DNA of 64,000 bases. Source: Salinisphaera sp. (GTDB lineage Bacteria; Pseudomonadota; Gammaproteobacteria; Nevskiales; Salinisphaeraceae). The position numbers and the translations under genes were made by a program. The notes beneath the pieces were generated by a model that did not search any database, was not told where the DNA came from, and saw nothing but the letters and a program-made list of their open reading frames with translations. Below are positions 24,286 to 32,755 of the stretch, in pieces (position 1 is the first letter of the stretch; each line of letters starts with the position of its first letter). The stretch spans positions 115,424 through 179,423 of the forward strand of contig NZ_PBYA01000004.1 of the NCBI RefSeq assembly GCF_002729955.1, read 5' to 3'.

Positions 24286-25332
24286 CTAACAGCAGCCACC
24301 GGCCTCGGCTGTCTCAGGCATCTGTTCATCGAAAGGCAGCGCCGTACCACAGCCGGCAAAGATGCCGTAATGGGTGTCGAAATTGCCGATGAACTCGAAA
24401 TGCGCCGCGAAACGGCTCTCGGCGAGCATGCGCCAGGTATTGCCGCATACGGGAAATACCCGGCCCGTTTCGATCCTGTGGTGGCCATCGAGCACAAAGG
24501 CCTGCGGCATGTCGGCAAGCGTGCCCTGATAGATCACGGCCTGACCGTAATCCTCACAGGCCGGCTCCAGGGCATCGATATTGAATAGCCGATAGGTCGC
24601 CGAATAGAAACGAATATTGCCCAGGCGCGCTTCGATGGCCGGGTTGTCGATGCCCAGGCGTCGCGATTCCACCAGGCGCGGGTCGCCAAAGCCCGATGCC
24701 CGGGCGAGATTTTCGAAATCGTTCCAGTAGAGCGCGCCGGCCAGACATTCGCCGTAGAGCACCGGGTCGCGCGCGAGCTCGGCCGGCACGCGGCGGTCGG
24801 CATAGACATCCGAAAAATAGAATTCGCCGCCGGGTTTAAGCAACCGTTTGACGTCGGCCAGCACCTTGGCCTTGTCGGTACTCAGGTTGATCACGCAGTT
24901 CGAGATCACGATATCGAAGCTCGCCGGCGCCAGATCGAGTTCGTCGAGCGCTTCGATATAGCCCTGGAGAAAACGCACGTTGGAACGCTCGAAACCGAAA
25001 GCCTGCCGATGATAATCCTGGTGGCGGCGGGCGATCTCGAGCTGTTCGTCGGTCATGTCGACGCCGACGACTTCGCCTGTTTCGCCGACCAGGGCGGACA
25101 GCAGATAAACGTCGCGCCCGCTGCCACTGCCCAGATCCAGAATGCGCATGCCCTCGAGCGCGGCCGGGGCCACCAGACCGCAGCCGTAGTAGCGGCTGAT
25201 CACCTCGTCGTGGAGCTTGGCCAATACCGGCTTGAGATGCTCAGGCGGGGCCTGATCGCAGCAGGCCGTGGTGGCCAGATCCTGACTGCCGGTGAGCTGG
25301 CGGCCGTAATAGTCCTTGACCTCGTCGCGCAT
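24286..25332 (-). CDS. arsM: arsenite S-adenosylmethionine methyltransferase
   Basis: A 348-residue class I methyltransferase that converts As(III) to methylated arsenicals. The SAM motif I is ILDLGSGSGRDVYLLSALVG near residue 63, followed by GEVVGVDMTDEQLEIAR. Conserved cysteine positions of ArsM are visible: TTACCDQAP near residue 24, VISNCVINLS near residue 145 and LYGECLAGALYW near residue 200. The C-terminal ArsM-specific domain follows, ending in a CC pair, as in many bacterial ArsM proteins that can bind As(III). It appears monocistronic; no ars operon genes adjoin it. Its terminal Cys pair lies inside the repeat-rich border region. Confidence 0.93.
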   Translation of the reverse strand: MRDEVKDYYGRQLTGSQDLATTACCDQAPPEHLKPVLAKLHDEVISRYYGCGLVAPAALEGMRILDLGSGSGRDVYLLSALVGETGEVVGVDMTDEQLEIARRHQDYHRQAFGFERSNVRFLQGYIEALDELDLAPASFDIVISNCVINLSTDKAKVLADVKRLLKPGGEFYFSDVYADRRVPAELARDPVLYGECLAGALYWNDFENLARASGFGDPRLVESRRLGIDNPAIEARLGNIRFYSATYRLFNIDALEPACEDYGQAVIYQGTLADMPQAFVLDGHHRIETGRVFPVCGNTWRMLAESRFAAHFEFIGNFDTHYGIFAGCGTALPFDEQMPETAEAGGCC

Positions 25333-25402
25333 GATCGATCGTATAAGGGGAACGACCGATACAGCTTATACCGCCGCATCGCACGGCCGCCATGGCCGGC
25401 CT

Positions 25403-26959
25403 TCAGGTCGGCAATACGCCTCGACGTACGGACTCGGTCACCGATTCCTTGGGCGGACGCTGGCGGTGCCGGCGTTCGCGTCGCCCGCCAGGCCCGGCGG
25501 TGTCCTCGGCCGGGATACGAAAATAGCCGATCGCCTCGCCGAGCATGTCGGCTTCGCGGTTCAAACGCTCGGCGACGTCGCGCGTGCTCTCGATCGACTG
25601 CGCCGAGGCGGCCATGGCCTGCTGCATGGCCCGAATACCTTCGTCGAGCACGTCGAGGCCGACCTGCTGCTCGCCGCCCGAGGCGCTGATTTCGTGCATG
25701 CGCTGCTGGATCTGTTCGAACACCGCTACCACGGCCTGCATGCGTTCGGCCGCGCACTCGACATCGGCCACCCCGGTTTCGACATGGCCAAGCGAACGCT
25801 CGACACGTTCGCGGATCGAGCGGGCGATATCGCTGCTGCGCTGCGAGAGCTTGCGCACCTCGCCGGCCACGACCGCGAAGCCACGCCCTTGCTCGCCGGC
25901 GCGTGCCGCTTCCACCGACGCATTCAGCGCGAGCAGATTGGTCTGTGCGCTGATCGCATCGATCTCGCCGAGCAGCCGGGCGATATCACGGGCGCTTTCA
26001 TCGACTCGTGCCATCGTATCGTCCAGACGCTGCACGCTCTGTGCACTTTCATCGAGCGCCCCGCCCACGTTCGTGGCCAGATCGTGGCCCTGCTCGGCCT
26101 GCTCGGTGCTATGGCGGGTAGTCGTCGCCAGCTTGCGGCTGTTGGTAGCCATGCGTTCGATATGGACGCCGCTGCGCTCGGTCTGAACCTGAAGCTTTTG
26201 TTGAACCTGCGTGGCATCGCCACTGAGCCGGCGTACCGCATTCGCTGCCTTGCCGGCCGCGGCCAGCCGCTGCGAAAACCGCGACTGCAGACGGGCGACG
26301 GCGGCGACTGCCGGGCGCTGCAGCTCGGCAGCGGTGAATGCCTGGGTGAGCGTGCCGCGTTCGGCCGCTTCGGCGAATACCTGGATCGCGGCATTATCGC
26401 GCACCGCGCGGCCCAGGCTTGCCGCGATATAACCGAGCACGCCGGCATAGACCGCCAGCGCGCCGGCATGCATCGCGAATAGCACGGCCGGCGCCGTGGT
26501 CTGGCCGGGCTGTGCATAAAGCGAAACCAGGCCCTGGGACTGCAGATAGGCGAACACGCCTTGATGCGCGATCGCGATAGCCACACCCGCCACCGGCACA
26601 CGCCAGTCGGCATAGGCCACGAGTGCGGCAAGCAGGATGAACACAGCCAGATGGGCTTCGCCGCGCCCGCCACTCTGTTCGATGAGCAAAGCCGCCAGCA
26701 CGACGAACTGAGCCGCCATCAACAGCGCGCTGGCCAGCGCTCCCGGCGCAAGGAAAGCGACCAGCAGGGCCACCACCGCGCTCGGCACGAGCACGCCAAG
26801 CGCAAGCAGCATGTGTCCCGTGCCCAGCCCCACGCCCAGGCAGAGCAGCATGAACATGAGCGCCATCGTGCCCATGACTGGGTCGATACGCTGTCGGTAG
26901 GCGGTCATGAGAGTGCCCGTCGCGTCTTGCATGCTTGTCCCGTTGCACGCCGCGTACAT
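25403..26959 (-). CDS. methyl-accepting chemotaxis protein with membrane-embedded N terminus
   Basis: A 518-residue chemoreceptor. Instead of a periplasmic ligand domain, the first 190 residues form about six membrane helices ([72 protein letters not shown] and others). The C-terminal cytoplasmic signalling domain has the hairpin tip [39 protein letters not shown] near residues 325-365. The sensed signal may be membrane-linked (energy, redox or a lipophilic compound). The start is unclear: ATG at 26959 (used), 26932 or 26908. No other chemotaxis genes adjoin it. Confidence 0.88.
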   Translation of the reverse strand: MYAACNGTSMQDATGTLMTAYRQRIDPVMGTMALMFMLLCLGVGLGTGHMLLALGVLVPSAVVALLVAFLAPGALASALLMAAQFVVLAALLIEQSGGRGEAHLAVFILLAALVAYADWRVPVAGVAIAIAHQGVFAYLQSQGLVSLYAQPGQTTAPAVLFAMHAGALAVYAGVLGYIAASLGRAVRDNAAIQVFAEAAERGTLTQAFTAAELQRPAVAAVARLQSRFSQRLAAAGKAANAVRRLSGDATQVQQKLQVQTERSGVHIERMATNSRKLATTTRHSTEQAEQGHDLATNVGGALDESAQSVQRLDDTMARVDESARDIARLLGEIDAISAQTNLLALNASVEAARAGEQGRGFAVVAGEVRKLSQRSSDIARSIRERVERSLGHVETGVADVECAAERMQAVVAVFEQIQQRMHEISASGGEQQVGLDVLDEGIRAMQQAMAASAQSIESTRDVAERLNREADMLGEAIGYFRIPAEDTAGPGGRRERRHRQRPPKESVTESVRRGVLPT

Positions 26960-27081
26960 GCTCTCGCCGGCCCACGGCTTATATCCTGAGAACGGATAGC
27001 GGCCGTGCCAGGCGATTCTTGAATGGCACGATACCCCGCCGATGCTAGAATCGCGGGCCTGGATCGCAACGAGTGGCCGTC

Positions 27082-27336
27082 GTGGACAAGAAACTGCTGG
27101 ATATTCTGGTTTGCCCCGTCTCGGGCGCGGCCGTCACCCTGGCCGATCAGGACACGCTGGCCCGCCTGAACGAACGCGTGAGCGCCGGCCAGGCCCGCTA
27201 TGCGGACGACAGCACGGTGGACGCCCCGCTCGAACAGGCGCTGGTCACCGCCGACCGCCATACCGCCTATCGCGTGGACGACGGCATTCCGGTGATGCTG
27301 CCCGAGCGGGGCATCGATCTATCCAGCCACGCCTAG
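27082..27336 (+). CDS. Trm112/YcaR-family small protein
   Basis: About 84 residues of the Trm112 family, starting with [15 protein letters not shown] and ending with the family motif [13 protein letters not shown]. In eukaryotes Trm112 activates methyltransferases; bacterial members (E. coli YcaR) are small partners of unknown role near lipid A or kdsB genes. The usual second zinc cysteine (CPxC) is Ser here (CPVS), so this copy probably does not bind zinc through that site, a common bacterial variant. I choose GTG at 27082 by alignment with YcaR; GTG at 27073 is the ORF-track start. A central insertion near residues 30-55 ([23 protein letters not shown]) is longer than in YcaR. Confidence 0.75.
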   Translation: MDKKLLDILVCPVSGAAVTLADQDTLARLNERVSAGQARYADDSTVDAPLEQALVTADRHTAYRVDDGIPVMLPERGIDLSSHA

Positions 27337-27466
27337 CATCCGGGCGTTAGCCAGCGACCACGAAGAGATACCGCGTCACGCTGGCCCGGCCTTTCATCCC
27401 GTGCGTGGACTCGTACGAAACGGTCACAGGTCATAAACTGGGGGCAAATTCCTACTGCCTCGCCGC

Positions 27467-28813
27467 ATGACCGATTACCTGATTGCGAACGCCTGTCTCG
27501 TCAACGAAGGCCAGCGCCGCGAAGCCGATGTGCTCATTCGCAACGGGCGCATCGAAAAGATCGCCGGCCAGATCGACGCCCCGGACGGTGTCGAGGTCGT
27601 CGATGCCCAGGGGCACTATCTGCTGCCCGGCATGATCGACGACCAGGTGCACTTTCGCGAGCCCGGGCTGACCGACAAGGCCGATCTGGCCAGTGAGTCG
27701 GCAGCGGCCGTGGCCGGCGGTATCACCAGTTTCATGGACATGCCCAACGTCAAGCCGCCGACCGTCGACCACGACGCGATGGTGGCCAAGCATGCGCTTG
27801 CCCAGGGGCGCTGCACGGCGAACTACGGTTTTCACTTCGGTGCCACCAACGACAACATCGAAGAAATCAAGAAGCTCGACACCCGCCTGTCGGCCGGCGT
27901 GAAGATCTTCATGGGCGCGTCCACCGGGCGCATGCTGGTCGACGACGACCGTGCGCTGGAACAGATCTTCGAGCATTCGCCGCTGACCATCCTCACCCAC
28001 TGCGAAGACACGCCCATGATCGAGGCGAACGCAGCCCGGGCGCGCGAGCTCTACGGCGAGGATGTACCGATGAGCGAGCATCCGATCATCCGCTCGCGCG
28101 AGGCCTGCTATGCATCCTCCTCCAAGGCCATCGACCTGGCCCGGCGCCACGGCGCACGGCTGCATATCCTGCATATCACCACCGCCGACGAACTGGATCT
28201 GTTCGAAGCCGGGGCGATGGCCAGCAAGCAGATCACCGCCGAGGCCTGTGCCCATCATCTGTTCTTCGAAGACAGCGATTACGCCGCCCGCGGCACGCTG
28301 ATTAAGTGCAATCCGGCCATCAAGACCCATGCCGATCGCATGGCCCTGTTGAAAGCCGTGGCCGACGACCGCATTGATGTATTGGCCACGGATCATGCCC
28401 CGCATCAGCTCTCGGAGAAGGATCAGCCCTATTTTTCGGCACCGGCCGGGCTGCCGCTGGTTCAGCATGCCATGCCCACGCTGCTCGACCATGTCAGCGC
28501 CGGGCATTTCAGCCTGGAACAGCTGGTCGCCAAGAGTGCCCACAACGTGGCGGATCGCTTCGATATCGCCGAGCGGGGGTATATTCGCGAAGGCTACTGG
28601 GCCGATCTGGTCATTGCCGACCCGAGCGGCCAGACGGTGGTCGATCACGAGCCGATCCTGGCCAAATGCGGCTGGTCGCCGTTCGCCGGCCATACGTTCC
28701 AAAGCCGCATCATGAGCACTTTCGTGTCTGGCCAACTGGCCTATCATGAAGGTAAACTTAGCCGAGGCTGTATCGGCCGAGCGCTGACCTACGATCGCGA
28801 TCACACGCGCTAG
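27467..28813 (+). CDS. pyrC: dihydroorotase (class I-like, QxH subgroup)
   Basis: A 448-residue amidohydrolase that closes carbamoyl-aspartate to dihydroorotate in pyrimidine synthesis. Family motifs are GMIDDQVHFREPG near residue 55, the region of the metal-bridging lysine GVKIFMGASTG near residue 145, LTHCED, LHILHITTADE, CNPAIKT, and the catalytic Asp in DVLATDHAPHQLS near residue 305. The first metal motif, usually HxH, is QxH; I recall this DDQVHFREPG form as a conserved subgroup in Legionella and Bacteroidetes, so the enzyme is probably active. It appears alone, with no other pyr genes, upstream of fur. No Zur-like box was found in front of it. Confidence 0.88.
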   Translation: MTDYLIANACLVNEGQRREADVLIRNGRIEKIAGQIDAPDGVEVVDAQGHYLLPGMIDDQVHFREPGLTDKADLASESAAAVAGGITSFMDMPNVKPPTVDHDAMVAKHALAQGRCTANYGFHFGATNDNIEEIKKLDTRLSAGVKIFMGASTGRMLVDDDRALEQIFEHSPLTILTHCEDTPMIEANAARARELYGEDVPMSEHPIIRSREACYASSSKAIDLARRHGARLHILHITTADELDLFEAGAMASKQITAEACAHHLFFEDSDYAARGTLIKCNPAIKTHADRMALLKAVADDRIDVLATDHAPHQLSEKDQPYFSAPAGLPLVQHAMPTLLDHVSAGHFSLEQLVAKSAHNVADRFDIAERGYIREGYWADLVIADPSGQTVVDHEPILAKCGWSPFAGHTFQSRIMSTFVSGQLAYHEGKLSRGCIGRALTYDRDHTR

Positions 28814-28828
28814 GCAGTGCGACGACCG

Positions 28829-28872
28829 GGCTGAATCATTCAGCGCCCGGACGGTCCTTACCAACGGACCGT
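28829..28872. terminator. tandem hairpins between pyrC and fur
   Basis: GGGCTGAAT/ATTCAGCGCCC and ACGGTCC/GGACCGT are adjacent hairpins in the pyrC-fur gap. There is no long U-run, so termination efficiency is uncertain. Confidence 0.4.
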
Positions 28873-28898
28873 TCTGCGATTCATCGAGGTGCCGACGC

Positions 28899-29333
28899 AT
28901 GGAAACCAGCGATCTGCGCAAAGCCGGACTCAAGGCGACACTGCCCCGCCTGAAGATCCTGGAAGTGCTGCAAAACAACCGAGAGGATCATCTCTCGGCC
29001 GAAGACGTCTATCGGCGCCTCATGGCCGAGGACGAAGACATCGGCCTGGCCACGATCTATCGCGTGCTGTCCCAGTTCGAGGACGCGGGCCTGGTGATTC
29101 GTCACCATTTCGAGGACGGCCATGCCCTGTTCGAGCTGGAACAGGGCCCGCACGATCACCTCATCTGCGTGAAATGCGGCAAGATCGAGGAATTCTTCGA
29201 TACCGAAATCCAGCAGCGTCAGCGCGACGTGGCCCAGAAATCCGGTTTCGATCTGTCCAAGCACACGCTGGTGCTCTACGGCGAATGCCGGGCGGACAAC
29301 TGCGAAAACGACACCAGCAAGAAAAGCTCCTAG
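28899..29333 (+). CDS. fur: ferric uptake regulator Fur
   Basis: A 144-residue Fur-family repressor that blocks iron-uptake genes when Fe(II) is abundant. The N-terminal winged helix starts LRKAGLKATLPRLKILEVLQ and includes GLATIYRVLSQFEDAGLV, the true-Fur DNA-recognition helix. Metal sites are visible: HHFEDGHALFEL, HDHLICVKCGKIEEF, and a C-terminal CRADNC. These features distinguish Fur from Zur and PerR, so this is not the zinc regulator predicted for the 10.7-22.5 kb island. A GAGGTG ribosome site precedes the ATG. A strong hairpin follows the gene. Confidence 0.95.
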   Translation: METSDLRKAGLKATLPRLKILEVLQNNREDHLSAEDVYRRLMAEDEDIGLATIYRVLSQFEDAGLVIRHHFEDGHALFELEQGPHDHLICVKCGKIEEFFDTEIQQRQRDVAQKSGFDLSKHTLVLYGECRADNCENDTSKKSS

Positions 29334-29435
29334 CCGAAACCATTTTGGCCGGTCGGCGCGCCAGCCGATGGGTCGCGGCCTTGTGTCACGGGCATGACGC
29401 CCGCAATACGTTAGAATCTGCAAAATCCTGACGAT

Positions 29436-29465
29436 CGAAAACGCGGCGCGACAGCCGCGTTTTCG
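29436..29465 (+). terminator. terminator after fur
   Basis: CGAAAACGCGG and CCGCGTTTTCG form a perfect 11-bp stem with the T-tract inside the 3' arm. Confidence 0.75.
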
Positions 29466-29534
29466 GTTACGCATGGCACGCTGGGCGCGTCATGCGACCC
29501 GTTTTTGCCATTCGACAACGCAAGGCGCGACGAC

Positions 29535-30719
29535 ATGATCAAACCGCACGGTTCCGATACGCTCAATCCGCTGTATGTGGCCGACGAGGCCGACCGCGAG
29601 CAACTCATACAGGAAGCCCACGAACTGCCGGCGATCACCGTCAGCTCCGCCGCCGCGGCCAACGCGGTGATGCTCGGCGCCGGTTATTTCAACCCGCTGA
29701 CCGGCTTCATGAGCAAGGCCGATGCGCTATCCGTCGGCCGCGACCTGCGTACCGCCGACGGCCTGTTCTGGCCGGTACCGGTGCTCAACCTTGTCGAGGA
29801 CATCGAACCGATCAAGGGTGCGGCCCGTATCGCCCTGCGCGACCCGAACGTCGAGGGCAACCCCGTGATCGCGGTGCAGGATATCGAGGGCATCGACGAA
29901 TTCAGCGACGACGAGCTGAACACCCTGCTCGAGCAGATCTTCACCACCACGGATGAAGAACATCCCGGTGTGGCCACCTTCAAATCGCTTGGCCGCCATG
30001 TGGTCCACGGGCCGATCCAGGTGCTGAACTTCAGCTATTTCGAGAAGGATTTCCCCGACACCTTCCGTACCGCCCAGTCGATTCGCGACGAATTCGCCGA
30101 ACGCGGCTGGGAGAAGGTCGTGGCCTTCCAGACGCGCAACCCCATGCACCGCGCGCATGAAGAACTCTGCAAGATGGCCATGGAAGCCACCGGCGCCGAC
30201 GGCATTCTCGTGCACATGCTGCTGGGCAAGCTCAAGCCTGGCGATATTCCGGCCAACGTGCGCGATGCCGCCATTCGCACGATGGTGGATCATTACTTCC
30301 CCAAGAACTCGGTGATGATCACCGGCTACGGCTTCGACATGCTTTATGCCGGCCCGCGCGAGGCCGTGCTGCATGCGGTGTTTCGCCAGAACGCCGGCTG
30401 TTCCTATCTCATCGTCGGCCGCGACCATGCCGGCGTGGGCGATTTCTTCGGGCCCTTCGATGCCCAGAAGATCTTCGAGGAACGCGTGCCCGACGACGCC
30501 CTGGATATCGAGATCTTCGCGGCTGATCACACCGCGTTTTCCAAGAAACTCGGCAAGGTGGTGATGATGCGCGACGTGCCGGATCACACCAAGGAAGACT
30601 TCGTGATCCTCTCCGGCACCAAGGTGCGTGAAATGCTCGGCAACGGCATCGCCCCGCCGGAAGAGTTCTCGCGCCCCGAAGTGGCCGAGATTCTCATGCA
30701 GTACTACCAGAGCAAATAG
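29535..30719 (+). CDS. sat: sulfate adenylyltransferase (ATP sulfurylase, Sat type)
   Basis: A 394-residue homomeric ATP sulfurylase that makes APS from sulfate and ATP. The N-terminal PUA-like domain has ANAVMLGAGYFNPLTGFM. The catalytic domain has QTRNPMHRAHEELCK (QxRNPxHxxHE) near residue 195 and the second signature GRDHAGVGDFFGPFDAQKIF near residue 295. Length and motifs match the Sat enzymes of sulfur bacteria and many assimilatory bacteria, not the CysDN pair. ATG at 29535 is preferred over the upstream TTG, with AAGGCG 8 bases before it. It is monocistronic, bracketed by terminators. Confidence 0.95.
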   Translation: MIKPHGSDTLNPLYVADEADREQLIQEAHELPAITVSSAAAANAVMLGAGYFNPLTGFMSKADALSVGRDLRTADGLFWPVPVLNLVEDIEPIKGAARIALRDPNVEGNPVIAVQDIEGIDEFSDDELNTLLEQIFTTTDEEHPGVATFKSLGRHVVHGPIQVLNFSYFEKDFPDTFRTAQSIRDEFAERGWEKVVAFQTRNPMHRAHEELCKMAMEATGADGILVHMLLGKLKPGDIPANVRDAAIRTMVDHYFPKNSVMITGYGFDMLYAGPREAVLHAVFRQNAGCSYLIVGRDHAGVGDFFGPFDAQKIFEERVPDDALDIEIFAADHTAFSKKLGKVVMMRDVPDHTKEDFVILSGTKVREMLGNGIAPPEEFSRPEVAEILMQYYQSK

Positions 30720-30746
30720 CGCGCTCGACGCTCGCGCGTCGTTTCC

Positions 30747-30785
30747 AAAGCCCGGGTGCGCAGGACAACAGCGCCCGGGCTTTTT
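30747..30785 (+). terminator. rho-independent terminator of sat
   Basis: AAGCCCGGG and CCCGGGCTT pair around a 17-base loop and are followed by T tracts. Confidence 0.9.
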
Positions 30786-30818
30786 CATGCCCGCCCGCGG
30801 GGCGGCTACGCGCCTGCG

Positions 30819-31031
30819 CTATCGCCTTTGCTTGCTAGTTTCGGCCGCAGAGGCGCCCTCTTGGCCCACAACCTCGGCCATATCCAGACGGCGTATCACG
30901 CTGATCGCCATCTCCAGGGCGCCTTCCCCGCAGAGGCCGGCGATGGCGGCCTCCTCGTAACCCTCAAGCGCGGCTGCGATACAGGCCTCGCGAACGCGTT
31001 CGGCGTCGTTCAGGCCGGCCGTATCGCTCAT
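30819..31031 (-). CDS. small helical hypothetical protein
   Basis: A 70-residue acidic helical protein with the pattern VREACIAAALEGYEEAAIAGLCGEGALEMAISVIRRLDM. I recall similar 60-70-residue proteins in many proteobacteria, often mis-annotated; no function is established. Its start overlaps the DUF488 stop by four bases (ATGA), so the two are translationally coupled. The ORF-track start at 31076 lies inside DUF488 and is not needed. Confidence 0.75.
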   Translation of the reverse strand: MSDTAGLNDAERVREACIAAALEGYEEAAIAGLCGEGALEMAISVIRRLDMAEVVGQEGASAAETSKQRR

Positions 31032-31384
31032 GCGGCGTCTTCCAGCCAGTCCTTGAGCACGACGGCGTGGTTGCATTCGGTATCGCGGGCGGCAAAAAGC
31101 AGCGTCACTTCGTCTTCCTGGGCCACGATTTCGCGCAGGGCATCGAGAGCCTCGTTGTCGGCGTCGTCCAGCTCGGCGCGATAGCTTTCGCGAAATTTTT
31201 CCCAGCGATCACGATCGTGGCCGAACCAGCGCCGCAGTTCGCTCGACGGCGCCACCGATTTGTACCAGTCGTCCAGTGCGGCATCGGCTTTCTTGACGCC
31301 GCGCGGCCACATGCCATCCACCAGCACGCGGCGTCCGTCGTCATCGGATACCGAATCGTAGATACGCTTGAGTTGTATCGACAT
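31028..31384 (-). CDS. DUF488-family protein (YeaO-like)
   Basis: A 118-residue protein of the DUF488/YeaO family. It shows the signatures RRVLVDGMWPRGVKK, WYKSVAPSSELRRWFGHD and LLFAARDTECNHAVVLKDWL. Family members are small cytosolic proteins of unclear role with a conserved Asp/Arg/His pocket. ATG at 31384 is used because the ORF-track start two codons earlier is TTG. It lies 29 bases downstream of the CDF transporter on the same strand, so it may be the tail of the ArsR-CDF transcript. Confidence 0.88.
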   Translation of the reverse strand: MSIQLKRIYDSVSDDDGRRVLVDGMWPRGVKKADAALDDWYKSVAPSSELRRWFGHDRDRWEKFRESYRAELDDADNEALDALREIVAQEDEVTLLFAARDTECNHAVVLKDWLEDAA

Positions 31385-31413
31385 GGCCAATCCTTGCCCG
31401 TTGCCTGTCGGGC

Positions 31414-32388
31414 TTACGTAGCCACGCCGCAGTCCGTGTCCACCGCACAGGCCCTGGCGGTCTGGCGGTCTTCCGGCTGCAGCGTGGTATGGGTGATGGA
31501 AAATCGCTCGGCGAGCAGCGTCTGCAGTCGCGGCAGGATGGCCTGCCAGTCGCTCATGCGACCAATCTCGATATGCGCGGCCAGCGCGCGCTGGCTCGAA
31601 GACAGGCTCCAGATATGCAGGTCGTGCACCGCATGCACCCCTTCCACGCCGGCCAGTTCATCGCTGACCCGCGTCGCGTCCACGCCCTTGGGTACGCCTT
31701 CCATGAGCACGTGCACCACATCCTTGAGCAAACGCCAGGCCGAGACCAGAATCAGCGCGCTCACGGCCAGCGACAGCAGCGGGTCGATCGGCATCCAGCC
31801 GGTCAGCAGAATCACCGCGCCGGCCACGATCGCGGCCACCGACCCGAGCAGATCGCCCAGCACATGAATGAGCGCGCCGCGCACGTTCATGGTCTGTTCG
31901 CCGCGCATGAGAATGGCGGCCACCGCGATATTCATCACCAGCCCGATGGTAGCAATCACCATCACCGGCATGCCCGCCACCTCGCGCGGCTCGGCGAAAC
32001 GCTGTATCGCCGAAAAGGCGATCGCCACGACCACGACGATCATGAGCACGGCGTTGATGAGCGCACCCAGCACCTCGGCGCGCTGCAGGCCGAAGGAATG
32101 CATCTTGGACGCCGGTCGTTTGGCCATCCAGGCCGCCAGCGCGCCGATGGCCAGCGAGGAACTGTCGGTGAGCATATGGCCGGCGTCGGACATCAAGGCC
32201 AGCGAATCGGCCCACCAGCCGCCGACGGCTTCGACGAAGGCAAAGGAAAGCGTCAGGCACAGCGACAGTACGAGCGCCCGGCCACTGCCGCCATGATGAT
32301 GGTGGCCGCCCAGGCCATGTTCGTGTTCGTGTTCGTGTTCGTGACCGTGTTCGTGGTCATGACGGGCGTGGGCATGCGCATGGGCCAT
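31414..32388 (-). CDS. cation diffusion facilitator (Zn/Cd exporter)
   Basis: A 324-residue CDF transporter. It has a long His-rich N terminus (HAHAHARHDHEHGHEHEHEHEHG...HHHH), six membrane helices, the metal site ALMSDAGHMLTDSSSLA (HxxxD, TM2) and HVLGDLLGSVAAI (HxxxD, TM5), and a C-terminal metallochaperone-like domain (GVHAVHDLHIWSLSS). The two HxxxD pairs mark zinc/cadmium CDFs of the ZitB/CzcD type, which expel metal from the cytoplasm in exchange for protons. It starts 5 bases after the ArsR gene that probably represses it. Confidence 0.95.
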   Translation of the reverse strand: MAHAHAHARHDHEHGHEHEHEHEHGLGGHHHHGGSGRALVLSLCLTLSFAFVEAVGGWWADSLALMSDAGHMLTDSSSLAIGALAAWMAKRPASKMHSFGLQRAEVLGALINAVLMIVVVVAIAFSAIQRFAEPREVAGMPVMVIATIGLVMNIAVAAILMRGEQTMNVRGALIHVLGDLLGSVAAIVAGAVILLTGWMPIDPLLSLAVSALILVSAWRLLKDVVHVLMEGVPKGVDATRVSDELAGVEGVHAVHDLHIWSLSSSQRALAAHIEIGRMSDWQAILPRLQTLLAERFSITHTTLQPEDRQTARACAVDTDCGVAT

Positions 32389-32393
32389 GACGA

Positions 32394-32708
32394 CTACTCC
32401 TGAATGCTGTGCTCGACCATGTCGCGCAGCACGCGCTGTACATGCGCATCGGCGGCCACATAGAACACCTGCTTGCCGCGACGCTCGGCCCGCAGCAGGC
32501 GCGCGGCCCGCAGCAGGCGCAGATGATGACTGGCCAGCGACATGGAGATATCGATATCGGCCGCCAGCGTCTGCACGCTCTGCGGCTCTTCGAGACAGGC
32601 ATAGACCAGCGACAGCCGGTTCGGCTCGCCCAGCAGGCGAAACATCTCGGCCAGGCGCGAGGTCTGGCCGGTGCTCAGAACCTGCAGTTCAAGATACGTG
32701 GTGGTCAT
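32394..32708 (-). CDS. ArsR/SmtB-family zinc-responsive repressor
   Basis: A 104-residue winged-helix regulator: RLAEMFRLLGEPNRLSLVYACLEE, recognition helix SMSLASHHLRLLRAARLLRAE, wing GKQVFYVAAD. The C-terminal helix shows Asp-x-His-(10)-His (DAHVQRVLRDMVEH), the alpha-5 zinc site of CzrA-like sensors, with Gln instead of the fourth His. It is transcribed just ahead of the CDF exporter and likely derepresses it when zinc or cadmium is high. It is distinct from the ArsR gene at 10718. Confidence 0.92.
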   Translation of the reverse strand: MTTTYLELQVLSTGQTSRLAEMFRLLGEPNRLSLVYACLEEPQSVQTLAADIDISMSLASHHLRLLRAARLLRAERRGKQVFYVAADAHVQRVLRDMVEHSIQE

Positions 32709-32718
32709 GCGAACCTCG

Positions 32719-32737
32719 ACAATTGAACAAGCATTGT
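32719..32737. promoter_or_regulatory. candidate ArsR operator for the CDF operon
   Basis: ACAAT and ATTGT form a perfect 5-bp dyad with a 9-base AT-rich spacer, 11-29 bases upstream of the ArsR start, a typical autoregulatory position. Confidence 0.35.
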
Positions 32738-32755
32738 ATCGAGCGAGCGCCTGTT

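Noticed and set aside
27082-27336. Loss of the CPxC zinc motif in the Trm112-like protein as a zinc-sparing adaptation
   Set aside because: CPV(T/S) variants are common in bacterial members of the family and there is no Zur-like box, so it is probably ordinary.
28899-29333. Fur-family gene considered as the missing Zur
   Set aside because: The recognition helix GLATIYRVLSQFEDAGLV and the HHFEDGHALFEL/HDHLICVKCGKIEEF pattern are those of true Fur, so Zur must lie outside the window.
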